Below, piece by piece: positions 1-7,571 of a DNA stretch of 35,353 nucleotides. Positions within the stretch are counted from its first letter, which is position 1, and each line of letters opens with the position of its first letter. Location of the stretch: assembly GCA_903844265.1 (NCBI GenBank), contig CAIMTB010000360.1, forward strand, positions 1 through 35,353. Direction: 5' to 3'. This DNA comes from an uncultured Verrucomicrobiota bacterium (GTDB lineage: Bacteria; Verrucomicrobiota; Verrucomicrobiia; Limisphaerales; CAIMTB01). Position numbers and translations under genes: made by a program. The notes below the pieces were generated by a model, which saw nothing but the letters and a program-made list of their open reading frames with translations, searched no databases and was not told the origin of the DNA.

Positions 1-809
1 CCTACGCCGAAGTGGAACGTCAGGTCGCCGAACGCTCCGCAGCCCTCGAGAAGGCCAACACCGAACTCCTCCACAGCCAGAAAATGCGCGCCCTCGGAAC
101 CCTCGCCGCCGGCGTCGCCCACGACTTCAACAACCTCCTCTCCATCATCCGCGGCTCCGCCCAACTCGCCGAGGGACAGCTCGATGACCGCGAAAAGACC
201 CGCCAACGACTGCAGCGCATCAAGACCGCCGTCGACCAGGGAGCCGGCCTGGTCAAGGCCATGCTCGGCTACAGCCGCGGCACCGCGGCACCGCGTCGCA
301 ATATCGAGGTCACCGAAATCGTGCTTCGCGCCGTGCGCCTCTTTGACGAAGGCCATGCAGGGTCGATCGGTTTCATCCCGCCCACGTCCCCGCTCCCGCA
401 CGTCGTCACCTCCCCCGAGATGCTGCAGCAGATCGTGTTGAACCTGCTCCAAAACGCAGCCGAGGCGACCGAGACCGCCGCCGCCTCAAAACCAGAACCG
501 GCAGAACCTCCGGTCGAGGTCACGGTCCGTGAGACGTCCGTCCTTCCCCCCGACCTGATCCTGAAACCCGCCCCAGCCCCGCGCTACGTGGAGGTCGCCA
601 TCCGGGACCACGGCATCGGCATACCCCCGGAAAACCTGGCCCGGATCTTCGAACCGTTCTTCACCACCAAGGGATTCAGCAGCCGCCGCGGCACAGGACT
701 CGGCCTCTCGATGGCCTATGAATTCGCCAAGGAACTCGACGCCGGCCTCGCCGTGGAGTCCCGCCTCGGCCATGGCAGCACGTTCCGCATTGTCCTCCCG
801 GCACCCTGA
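1..809 (+). CDS. Sensor histidine kinase, C-terminal part (5' end outside window)
   Basis: The frame is open to the left edge (it reads ...YAEVERQV before the GTG at 12), so the listed start is a window limit and the sensor region is missing. What remains is the transmitter of a two-component kinase. A short coiled-coil linker (residues 1-25 counted from the GTG) leads to an H-box with phosphoacceptor His in GVAHDFNNLLSII (about residue 37). The HATPase_c domain follows, with N-box LLQNAAEAT, G1 DHGIGIP, F-box FEPFFTTK and G2 GTGLGLSMAYEF. The HDFNN form of the H-box is typical of PAS-linked, NtrB-like or hybrid kinases. The protein ends directly after the ATPase domain, so no receiver is fused at the C-terminus. 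The partner regulator and signal are not visible. It converges on the next gene with a 24-nt gap. The family call is secure; the specific function is unknown. Confidence 0.93.
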   Translation, partial: YAEVERQVAERSAALEKANTELLHSQKMRALGTLAAGVAHDFNNLLSIIRGSAQLAEGQLDDREKTRQRLQRIKTAVDQGAGLVKAMLGYSRGTAAPRRNIEVTEIVLRAVRLFDEGHAGSIGFIPPTSPLPHVVTSPEMLQQIVLNLLQNAAEATETAAASKPEPAEPPVEVTVRETSVLPPDLILKPAPAPRYVEVAIRDHGIGIPPENLARIFEPFFTTKGFSSRRGTGLGLSMAYEFAKELDAGLAVESRLGHGSTFRIVLPAP

Positions 810-833
810 CCGCGACCCGGCCCCCACGAGGGT

Positions 834-1499
834 CTACGGCTTGCCTTGGGTGCGAATCGGAGGCTGTGGATCCGAGACCCGTTCCAGAATGATCGGCTTG
901 CCCCACGCCGCAGATTCGCGAACCGCTGCGGACAGGAACTTCTGGAGATCCGGCGTCGACGCCGTGAGAAGCAGTCTCTTCCCCTCCACGATCTCATGGC
1001 GCAGCCCATGGTGAGCTCCCGCCGGCTCGGCCACCTGGGCTTTCACCCAATCGTGATCGAGGAAATTCAGCTGGAACTTTTCCCCCACCCACTCCGTCCG
1101 CGCCAGAAGATGCCCGGAAACCAGCGCGAGCACGGCCAGATCCCCGACGCGATGCACCGAGCCCAGCGCATCCTCATCCGGGGTGAGGTCGAGGAAGGAC
1201 TTTCCCTCCACCTCAAACAGGACCGCCTTCATGGTGGCGTTGTTGGTGTTCTCTTCGCGCACCTCGAGCAGGCAGGTCCCCGGCTCCTTCCCGGCACGGA
1301 AGGACCACAGGGTCTCGTGGTCTGGGGTGTCCCGGTAGTTCCCCAGGAGTCTCGGGACCTGGCGCGGATCCGCGCTGGCATACCAGGGTTGCAGGGATAA
1401 CGGCAGACAACCCGCGACCAGGAACGCGGCGAGGAGCAGCATCCCTGGAAGCACGCCTCGGAGGGCGGTGGAGGACGGGTTCGAGCTGGGATGAATCAT
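834..1499 (-). CDS. Putative lipoprotein of unknown function
   Basis: This is a protein of about 221 residues that I do not recognise. The N-terminus has a basic/polar stretch, a hydrophobic segment (LPGMLLLAAFLVAG) and a lipobox LVAGC, indicating a signal peptidase II lipoprotein exported to the periplasm or outer membrane. The mature part is a compact soluble domain with no repeats and no cysteine or histidine motif suggesting an enzyme. The longest frame starts at a GTG (1505); the ATG two codons further in (1499) is preferred, and neither has a clear Shine-Dalgarno. It lies 138 nt downstream of the DUF1080 gene on the same strand, so they may be co-transcribed. That it is a real gene is supported by the signal sequence and by good coding composition over its full length. 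Confidence 0.75.
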   Translation of the reverse strand: MIHPSSNPSSTALRGVLPGMLLLAAFLVAGCLPLSLQPWYASADPRQVPRLLGNYRDTPDHETLWSFRAGKEPGTCLLEVREENTNNATMKAVLFEVEGKSFLDLTPDEDALGSVHRVGDLAVLALVSGHLLARTEWVGEKFQLNFLDHDWVKAQVAEPAGAHHGLRHEIVEGKRLLLTASTPDLQKFLSAAVRESAAWGKPIILERVSDPQPPIRTQGKP

Positions 1500-1637
1500 T
1501 TTCACGCACAGCTTCTACCGTCGAACGTCCATGCCGAGGGCATCGATAATCCGGACAAACCCGATCGAAGAGCTCGATACGTGGAGGCGCAGCGACCCGG
1601 ACCGCCGAAGCGCGGGCCGGGTGCAGGACGAAGCTTC

Positions 1638-2360
1638 TCAGCCCAGTTTCCGCAGCCAGATGTTGCGGTAATGAACCGGGTTCCCGTGATCCTGGAGATG
1701 CAACGAGCCCTTCGGCACAACGCCCTTCGCCGGAGCTGCGGTGGTGGCGTCGCCCTTCACCGGAGTGTGGTCCTGCACCAGCGCCCCATTGTGGATCACG
1801 GTGAACGAGCCCGGCACAACCTTGCCATCCGCGCCGGCCTTTGGCGCATGGAACACAATGTCGTAACTCTGCCATTCACCGGGCTTCCGCGAGGCGTTCA
1901 CCAGCGGCGCCGAATTGCCATAGAACGCACCCGCCTGCCCATCGGGGTAGGTCGGATTCTCGTAGGAATCCAGGACCTGGATCTCATAGCGCCCCTGGAA
2001 ATAAATGCCGCTGTTTCCCCGCCCCTGATCCTTGCCTACGACGACCGCCGGCGACGCCCACTCGATGTGCAGCTGGATGTCACCGAACTCTTCCTTCGTG
2101 GCGATGCCACCCGCGTGGACTTCCGCGTATCCGTTCTCAATCTTCCAGCCGACAGGTTTGCCGTCCGGACCGTTCCAAGCCGACAATTCCTTCCCGTCAA
2201 AGAGCACGACCGCATCGGATGGCGGCGGCGCACCGTGGCTGAAAGTTGCGCCCGGCGTGATGACTTTCGGGGCATCCGCGGCTGAAGCCGAGAGGACGAG
2301 TCCGAGGACGACAGCCGCTGCGGAAACACCGCAACGGCGTACAAGAGACGTTGTATTCAT
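1638..2360 (-). CDS. DUF1080 (3-keto-disaccharide hydrolase family) secreted protein
   Basis: This 240-residue protein has a signal peptide (residues 1-28, cleavage near ASA-AD) followed by one DUF1080 domain. The hallmarks are VVLFDGKELSAWNG near residue 51, a GWKIENGYAEV strand, the conserved GNSGIYFQGRYEIQVLDSY segment (residues 116-133), and a final strand ending YRNIWLRKLG. DUF1080 is a concanavalin-like beta-sandwich. Characterised members hydrolyse 3-keto-glycosides made by partner Gfo/Idh/MocA oxidoreductases, and Verrucomicrobiota carry many copies. Two Gfo/Idh/MocA genes occur in this window but at a distance. The ORF track begins upstream at 2453; the ATG at 2360 is chosen because it directly precedes the signal peptide. 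The family assignment is firm; the substrate is unknown. Confidence 0.93.
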   Translation of the reverse strand: MNTTSLVRRCGVSAAAVVLGLVLSASAADAPKVITPGATFSHGAPPPSDAVVLFDGKELSAWNGPDGKPVGWKIENGYAEVHAGGIATKEEFGDIQLHIEWASPAVVVGKDQGRGNSGIYFQGRYEIQVLDSYENPTYPDGQAGAFYGNSAPLVNASRKPGEWQSYDIVFHAPKAGADGKVVPGSFTVIHNGALVQDHTPVKGDATTAAPAKGVVPKGSLHLQDHGNPVHYRNIWLRKLG

Positions 2361-2522
2361 TCGATGATGAGTGACGGAGTGGCGGCAGTGTGCAGGCCCG
2401 TCCGCGTCAGGGCGATTCAATTGTCCGCCCGCACGGCGGGTCGTTGGAGGCATCCAGTAGCTTCACCACAGTCAGGAGGCAGCTTCTGTCTCGCCACGCT
2501 TTCGGCCGATCCTGTTTGGTGC

Positions 2523-2528
2523 TAGGCT
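2523..2528 (+). promoter_or_regulatory. Candidate -10 element of the pseudopilin gene
   Basis: TAGGCT lies 9 nt before the ATG at 2538 and fits the TAnnnT pattern. No convincing -35 hexamer is seen 16-18 nt upstream. It is listed because three other genes in the window have a TA-rich hexamer at the same distance from the start codon, together with a recognisable -35. Confidence 0.35.
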
Positions 2529-2537
2529 CTCCCGGCC

Positions 2538-3404
2538 ATGTCGCCGTCGCCCTGCGCCTCCAGATCCCCAGCGCCCGAACACCGGGCGCCGCATGGCTTC
2601 ACGTTGATCGAGCTCCTCGTGGTGATCGCCATCATCGCCATCCTCGCCTCACTCCTGCTCACCACGCTGGCCCAGGCCAAGGAGTCCGCACGCCAGATCC
2701 AGTGCGTGAACAACATCCGGCAACTCTCTATCACGTGGCAGATGTACCTCGGCGACCACGAGGACAAAATGCCACCCAACGGTGCCGGCAACGCGGGAAG
2801 CCTCGCCGGCCGCCGTCTCTGGGCCGTGGGCGCCGACCACCTCGACCGCCCCTCGTTCACCAATCTCGATTACATCCTGAGTCCGCAGTACGCCTGCTTC
2901 GCCGACTACATCCGTGAGCCACGGATCTACAAATGCCCGTCCGATCGGAGCCGCATCGACATCGGCGGCGTGCTGTCGCCCAAGACCCGATCCTACGCCC
3001 TGAACGGTTATCTCGCCTGGCAGGACCCCCCTGTCGAATCCTCGTTCCTCTCGCCCCGTTACGAATTGTTCCTCACCGGAGGAGATCTCTCGAAGGCCTC
3101 ACCCTCGGACCTGATGCAGTTCATCGACACCTCGCCGGGGAATATCTGTCACGCCGGATTTGTGGTGTATCTCGGTTCAGGCCTGTCGGATCTCTACTAT
3201 CATCTGCCCGCCGCAAGCCATCGACGCAACAGTCCCGTGAGCTTCGCCGATGGCCATGTCGACAACCACCGCTGGCGCGCCAACGAAACGATCAGCCTCG
3301 CGCGCGAGTCCTGGATCCCCAACCACCTCAGCCTCCAATTCCCGAACAACCCGGATCTGGCCTGGCTCAAACAACGCGCCTCGGTCCTGAAATCTGGCGA
3401 TTGA
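2538..3404 (+). CDS. Type II secretion/type IV pilin-like protein with H-x9-DG motif
   Basis: This 288-residue protein has a class III prepilin signal. A 20-residue leader ends in HG, followed by [21 protein letters not shown], so prepilin peptidase would cut at G20/F21, with the conserved Glu at mature position 5. The C-terminal part contains an exact H-x9-DG motif ([12 protein letters not shown]), the processing-associated signature of the large pseudopilin paralogue families of Planctomycetes and Verrucomicrobiota. The central region ([18 protein letters not shown]) is the usual pseudopilin soluble domain of these families. The protein should sit in the inner membrane and may join a pseudopilus or be released after processing. 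No other secretion genes are adjacent; a GspC-like protein lies about 27 kb away. The ATG is just after a candidate -10 element, with no Shine-Dalgarno. Confidence 0.92.
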   Translation: MSPSPCASRSPAPEHRAPHGFTLIELLVVIAIIAILASLLLTTLAQAKESARQIQCVNNIRQLSITWQMYLGDHEDKMPPNGAGNAGSLAGRRLWAVGADHLDRPSFTNLDYILSPQYACFADYIREPRIYKCPSDRSRIDIGGVLSPKTRSYALNGYLAWQDPPVESSFLSPRYELFLTGGDLSKASPSDLMQFIDTSPGNICHAGFVVYLGSGLSDLYYHLPAASHRRNSPVSFADGHVDNHRWRANETISLARESWIPNHLSLQFPNNPDLAWLKQRASVLKSGD

Positions 3405-3421
3405 ACCAAGGCCATCGATCG

Positions 3422-3445
3422 GGAGGGTGTCGATTCCTCGGCGCC
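3422..3445 (+). repeat. 24-nt intergenic motif, copy 1
   Basis: GGAGGGTGTCGATTCCTCGG plus four further bases lies 18 nt after the pseudopilin stop. A second copy with three mismatches lies at 8576-8599, also just after a stop codon. Function unknown. Confidence 0.5.
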
Positions 3446-3473
3446 GCGGATCCGGCAGCTGCGGAGGCGACGG

Positions 3474-3501
3474 TTGACTCGATGTCGAGACCTCCTAGCG
3501 T
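3474..3501 (+). promoter_or_regulatory. Candidate promoter of the SGNH hydrolase gene
   Basis: A -35-like TTGACT (3474-3479), a 16-nt spacer and a -10-like TAGCGT (3496-3501) are followed by only 10 nt before the ATG at 3512. Transcription starting about 7 nt after the -10 would give an almost leaderless mRNA, and no Shine-Dalgarno is present. Confidence 0.5.
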
Positions 3502-3511
3502 TCCCCAACCC

Positions 3512-4399
3512 ATGAAGAGGATACCCACCGCGGTCCGACTTTCCTTTGGCCTCGCCCTCCTTGCCAATACCGTGTCCCTCATTGCCGCGCCTCTGAAAAT
3601 CGCGTGCATCGGCGACAGCATCACCGAAGGCGCAGGACTCTCGTCACCCTCAACCGAAAGCTACCCCGCCCGCCTTCAAAAGCTCCTCGGCGCCACGCAC
3701 ATCGTCCGAAACTACGGTGTCAGCGGACGAACCCTTCTCAAGAAAGGCGACTTCCCATACTGGAAGGAGGCGGCCTACACCCAGAGCCGTTCCTGGGCTC
3801 CGGACGTCGTCGTCATCAAACTGGGGACCAACGACTCCAAGCCGTACAACTGGAAGTACAGCACCAATTTCGTCTCGGAATTCGAGGAGTTCATCGGCAG
3901 TTACCGCGCCCTCCCAAGCAAGCCCCGCGTCATTCTTTGCACCCCCGCCCCGGTCTACTCCAAGGGCGCATTCGACATCTCGCCCGGGATCATCGCCACG
4001 AACATCGCCCCAGCCGTCCGCGACCTGGCAGCGCGCCTCGGCATCGAGGTCATGGACTACCACACCCGCCTCGCAGGCCATCCGGAATGGTTTCCTGACA
4101 CCGTCCACCCCAACACCCGCGGCATGGCCGTCATGGCCGCAATCGCGTTCGGAATCCTTCAAAACCTCCCGGCCGACGACACCGAAATCCGGGTCGGCGC
4201 CTCCCTCTCCGCCACAAAGAGACCGGTCCTCGCCTGGCCCACCGAGCGCGCGGTTTTCGTCCTCCAGACAGCGACTCGCGTGGACGGCACCAACGCCCTG
4301 TGGACCGTCGCTGACGCGATCCCAGCCACGGACGGGTCCCGGCTGCTGCTCACAAATTCGACCGCGAGCCCCAGGTTTTTCAGGCTCTGGCGGCCGTGA
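3512..4399 (+). CDS. Secreted SGNH/GDSL-family hydrolase with C-terminal beta module
   Basis: This 295-residue protein has a signal peptide (residues 1-26) and an SGNH hydrolase domain. Block I is IACIGDSITEG (nucleophile Ser36), block III is GTND (residues 105-108), and block V is DTVHPN with catalytic Asp196 and His199. Such enzymes hydrolyse esters, often acetyl groups on polysaccharides; the substrate here is not known. After residue 230 there is a short extra module (LAWP...VLQTA...LWTV...FFRLWRP) of the kind found on secreted Verrucomicrobiota proteins. A related module is at the N-terminus of the NHL protein at 15318. The ORF-track start at 2933 is too early, since it runs antiparallel to nothing but overlaps the pilin gene. 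ATG 3512 fits both the signal peptide and the promoter; ATG 3482 is a less likely alternative because it lies between the -35 and -10. Confidence 0.92.
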   Translation: MKRIPTAVRLSFGLALLANTVSLIAAPLKIACIGDSITEGAGLSSPSTESYPARLQKLLGATHIVRNYGVSGRTLLKKGDFPYWKEAAYTQSRSWAPDVVVIKLGTNDSKPYNWKYSTNFVSEFEEFIGSYRALPSKPRVILCTPAPVYSKGAFDISPGIIATNIAPAVRDLAARLGIEVMDYHTRLAGHPEWFPDTVHPNTRGMAVMAAIAFGILQNLPADDTEIRVGASLSATKRPVLAWPTERAVFVLQTATRVDGTNALWTVADAIPATDGSRLLLTNSTASPRFFRLWRP

Positions 4400-4449
4400 C
4401 CAGGCAGGGCGGCCCGGGATGCCGCCTACCGGGGATCGTTTTGGCCTGG
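4400..4449 (+). terminator. Candidate stem-loop after the SGNH hydrolase gene
   Basis: GGCGGC (4408-4413) pairs with GCCGCC (4421-4426) around a 7-nt loop, and an outer CCAGGC/GCCTGG pair (4400-4405 and 4444-4449) could enclose it. A short GTTTT follows the inner stem. It starts immediately at the stop codon. It could act as a terminator, but there is no long U-tract. Confidence 0.35.
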
Positions 4450-4471
4450 AGACAACTTCCTTTCCTCCCCC

Positions 4472-4500
4472 TTGACCGTCAGCCAGTCTTTCCCTAGTCA
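4472..4500 (+). promoter_or_regulatory. Candidate htpG promoter
   Basis: TTGACC (4472-4477), a 17-nt spacer and TAGTCA (4495-4500) precede the htpG ATG by only 9 nt. This is a good sigma70-type spacing and again predicts a nearly leaderless transcript. No CIRCE inverted repeat or obvious sigma32-type box is seen. Confidence 0.55.
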
Positions 4501-4509
4501 AAAGCGCTC

Positions 4510-6351
4510 ATGAGTCAGAAACAGCACCATACTTTCCAGGCGGAAATCCAGCGGGTCCTCGACATCGTCATCCACTCCCTCTACACGGACCGGGACATCT
4601 TCCTCCGCGAGCTGATCTCCAACGCCGCGGACGCGCTCGAGAAGCTCCGATTCCTGCAGTCCTCGGGCCAGCCCGTCCACCAGCCCGAAACAGCCCTCGG
4701 AATCCAGCTCACCACCGACGACAAGGCACTCACGCTGACCCTCGTCGACACCGGGGTCGGCATGACCCGCGATGATCTCGTCGAAAACCTCGGCACCATC
4801 GCGCACTCCGGTTCGAAGGCGTTCCTCGAGAAATTGTCCGAGGCCAAGGAGAAGACCTCGCTCAACCTGATCGGCCAGTTCGGCGTGGGATTCTATTCGG
4901 CGTTCATGGTCGCCACCAAGGTCGAGGTCTTCACTCGATCGCACCAACCCGACGAGACCGGCTGGCTTTGGACCTCCGACGGCGCAGGCGGCTACGACAT
5001 CGAGCCCGCCGCCGACCTGCCACGCGGAACCAGGATCGTTCTCCACCTCAAGGAGGAGGCCAAGGACTACGCCGAAAGCTGGCAGGTCCAGCAGACCGTC
5101 AAGCGCTACTCCAACTTCGTCCCCTTCCCCATCAAGCTCAACGACACCGCGGTCAACACGGTCCAGGCCCTCTGGACGCGCCCCAAGGCCGAGATCAAGG
5201 ACGAGGAGTACAAGGAATTCTACGAGTTCATCGGCCATGACTCCGATGCGCCGCTGGCCCGGCTCCACTTCACCACGGATGCCCCGCTCTCCATCCAGGC
5301 CATCCTCTTCGTCCCGAGCCGCAACTCGGAGGCGCTCGGCCTCGGCAAGTCGGAATCCGAGGTGAACCTCCACTGCCGGAAGATCCTCATCCAGGCCAAG
5401 GCCAAGGATCTCTTCCCCGAATGGCTCCGGTTCCTGAAGGGCGTCGTCGATTCCGAGGACCTGCCGCTCAACATCTCACGCGAGTCCATGCAGGACAGCG
5501 CGCTGCTCCGCAGACTCAACCGCGCACTCACCGGCCGCTTCATCAAGTTCCTCGCCGAACTCTCCGACAAGGATCCCGAGACCTACGCCAAGGTCTACCA
5601 GGCTCATCACCGATTCCTCAAGGAAGGCGCGATCACCGACTACGACCATCGCGATGGCCTGTCGAAATTGCTCCGCTTCGAGTCGTCCCTCGAACCCAAG
5701 GACAAGACCACGTCGCTCGCCGATTACGTCCTGCGAATGAAGGAAGGCCAGAAGGAGATCTACCATCTCTCCGCGCCGAACCGCGAAACCGCCGAGGCCA
5801 GCCCGTATCTCGAAGCCTTCAAGGCCCTGGGATATGAGGTGCTCTTCAGCTTCGAACCCGTCGACGAATTCGTCTTCAATCATCTCAACGAATTCGACGG
5901 CAAGCCGCTCAAGCCCGCCGAAAAAGCGGACCTCAAGCTCGATGACCAGACCGGCGGCCTCTCCGAGGACGACGCCCGCCAGCTCGCCAGCTTCGTGAAG
6001 GAAACACTCGGCGACCGCGTCAACGAGGTCGTCACCTCCAAACGCCTCGTCGGCAGCCCGGCCGTGGTCGTCGATGCCGACGAATTCACCACCGCCACCA
6101 TGCGCCGCCTCATGCGCGCCATGAAGCAGGACACCGAAACCACGCCGGTGAAGGTCAACCTCGAACTCAACCCGCGCCACCCCATCGTCGTCGGCCTCGC
6201 CCAACTCCGCACCACCGACGCCGCCCTCGCCGGCAAGGTCGCCGAACAGGTCTTCGACAGCGCCCGCCTCACCGCCGGCCTCCTCGACAATCCCCAAATT
6301 CTCCTCCAACGCATGAACGAACTCCTCGAACGAATGGTGGCACCCCGGTGA
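4510..6351 (+). CDS. htpG: Molecular chaperone HtpG (bacterial Hsp90)
   Basis: The 613-residue length is close to that of other bacterial HtpG proteins (about 620). The N-terminal GHKL ATPase contains FLRELISNAADALEKLRF (catalytic Glu34, Asn38), DTGVGMT, GTIAHSGSKAF and the lid motif GQFGVGFYSAFMV. The middle domain carries the conserved LPLNISRESMQ segment with the ATPase-contacting Arg, and the C-terminal dimerisation domain ends in LLERMV. It is a cytosolic ATP-driven dimeric chaperone acting late in client folding and in stress tolerance. Its stop overlaps the GTG start of the next gene, so it heads a three-gene unit with two methyltransferase genes. That linkage is unusual for htpG and suggests co-expression, possibly connected with translation or ribosome assembly. 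Identification is secure. Confidence 0.98.
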   Translation: MSQKQHHTFQAEIQRVLDIVIHSLYTDRDIFLRELISNAADALEKLRFLQSSGQPVHQPETALGIQLTTDDKALTLTLVDTGVGMTRDDLVENLGTIAHSGSKAFLEKLSEAKEKTSLNLIGQFGVGFYSAFMVATKVEVFTRSHQPDETGWLWTSDGAGGYDIEPAADLPRGTRIVLHLKEEAKDYAESWQVQQTVKRYSNFVPFPIKLNDTAVNTVQALWTRPKAEIKDEEYKEFYEFIGHDSDAPLARLHFTTDAPLSIQAILFVPSRNSEALGLGKSESEVNLHCRKILIQAKAKDLFPEWLRFLKGVVDSEDLPLNISRESMQDSALLRRLNRALTGRFIKFLAELSDKDPETYAKVYQAHHRFLKEGAITDYDHRDGLSKLLRFESSLEPKDKTTSLADYVLRMKEGQKEIYHLSAPNRETAEASPYLEAFKALGYEVLFSFEPVDEFVFNHLNEFDGKPLKPAEKADLKLDDQTGGLSEDDARQLASFVKETLGDRVNEVVTSKRLVGSPAVVVDADEFTTATMRRLMRAMKQDTETTPVKVNLELNPRHPIVVGLAQLRTTDAALAGKVAEQVFDSARLTAGLLDNPQILLQRMNELLERMVAPR

Positions 6352-7571
6352 GTACCGACTCCCCCACCCCCTCTCGCAGCCCGTCCGCCCCCCGGAACAT
6401 ACCCCCCCTGGATCGATTCCTCGGGCGCGTGTCCGAAGCCCTCGCCCGCGCCACCTTCGTGAGGCTCGTGCTTTCCCATCCCGAGGCCGGCACCAAACCC
6501 GTCGAGAAAATCACCGCCCGGCTCATCCAGCTTCAGGATGAGCCCGTACTCTCGCTGACGCTCCGAGAACCCCAGAGAGACCAGACTCGCAATCTCAAAC
6601 CCGACGAAGCCGTCGCGTGGCTTCGCTCGGAACTCGGCCCACGCTTCCGCAGCGGCCTGATCGAAACCACCACCGGCGATTGGCAGCTGAACCTTCCCGC
6701 CGACAACCGCCCCGCACGACTCGTCCGCCACGCACCCCGCGTCCGCGAAACACCGGCCCGCGACCACGACCGTTCCAAGTCCCGCGCCCTCGAACCCAGC
6801 TCCAACGACTGGCTCCACGGGCTCGGCCTCACCGACCCGGCGGGCCATCCGCTTCCCAGCCGCACCGACAAACACCAGCAGATCCACCGATACGCCGAGA
6901 TCCTTGGCCACCTGGTCCGCGACTGCGGCTGGTCAGCGGGAGGGTCCTTGCGCGTGGCCGACATGGGCTGCGGCCGCGGCTACCTGACCTTTGCCGCCTG
7001 GCAACTCCTGCGACGACAGCTCGGGTTCGACGTGAAGATCACCGGGATCGAGGCCCGCCCGGCGCTCGTCGAGCAATCCAGGGAACTCGCCACACGCCTT
7101 GGATTCGAGGGTCTGACCTTCGCCGCAGGCACCGTCGCGGAGACGGCGATCGAACCCCTCGACGCGCTGCTCGCGTTGCATGCCTGCAACACCGCGACCG
7201 ACGATGCCATCCAGCATGGCATCGCGGCCGGCTGCCGCCTGATCGTGGTCGCTCCCTGCTGCCACCAGGAGGTCCGACCCCAACTGTCCGCACCCGAACC
7301 CTTCACGGGCGCCCTGGCCCACGGGATCGTGGCCGAGCGATTCGCCGAATGGATTACAGACGTGCTCCGGATTCATTTCCTGGAGTGGGCGGGATACCAG
7401 GTGAAGACGGTTGAATTCGTCGCTCCTGAGCACACGCCCCGGAACCTGTTGATCGCCGGAATCCTGGGCGGCAAGCCGTTCACCGATGCAGCGGTCCGCG
7501 ACCGGATCGTGGCTCTCAAGTCGATGTTCGGGATCGGGCATCACGGACTGGATCCACTGCTGGGCCGATGA
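6348..7571 (+). CDS. Class I SAM-dependent methyltransferase (Methyltransf_32/METTL25-like)
   Basis: This 407-residue protein has a poorly recognisable N-terminal region (residues 1-165) followed by a Rossmann methyltransferase domain. A KHQQIHRYAEIL helix precedes SAM motif I VADMGCGRGYLT (residues 203-214) and motif II GIEAR. The later part contains LHACNTATDDAI and VVAPCCHQE, features I associate with the Methyltransf_32/METTL25 type group rather than with small-molecule methyltransferases. The substrate is unknown; RNA or protein is more likely than a metabolite, given the next gene. Translation starts at a GTG overlapping the htpG stop (GTGA), and the stop overlaps the next start (ATGA), so the three genes are probably translationally coupled. 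The methyltransferase fold is certain; the subfamily is moderately so. Confidence 0.85.
   Translation: MSTDSPTPSRSPSAPRNIPPLDRFLGRVSEALARATFVRLVLSHPEAGTKPVEKITARLIQLQDEPVLSLTLREPQRDQTRNLKPDEAVAWLRSELGPRFRSGLIETTTGDWQLNLPADNRPARLVRHAPRVRETPARDHDRSKSRALEPSSNDWLHGLGLTDPAGHPLPSRTDKHQQIHRYAEILGHLVRDCGWSAGGSLRVADMGCGRGYLTFAAWQLLRRQLGFDVKITGIEARPALVEQSRELATRLGFEGLTFAAGTVAETAIEPLDALLALHACNTATDDAIQHGIAAGCRLIVVAPCCHQEVRPQLSAPEPFTGALAHGIVAERFAEWITDVLRIHFLEWAGYQVKTVEFVAPEHTPRNLLIAGILGGKPFTDAAVRDRIVALKSMFGIGHHGLDPLLGR

Noticed and set aside
2933-3511. Upstream part of the 488-aa ORF at 2933-4399
   Set aside because: It overlaps the pseudopilin gene in another frame and has shadow composition; the SGNH protein begins at ATG 3512 with a signal peptide.
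4400-4509. CIRCE or heat-shock sigma element before htpG
   Set aside because: No TTAGCACTC-N9-GAGTGCTAA-like inverted repeat and no convincing sigma32 box; only a sigma70-like promoter is visible.
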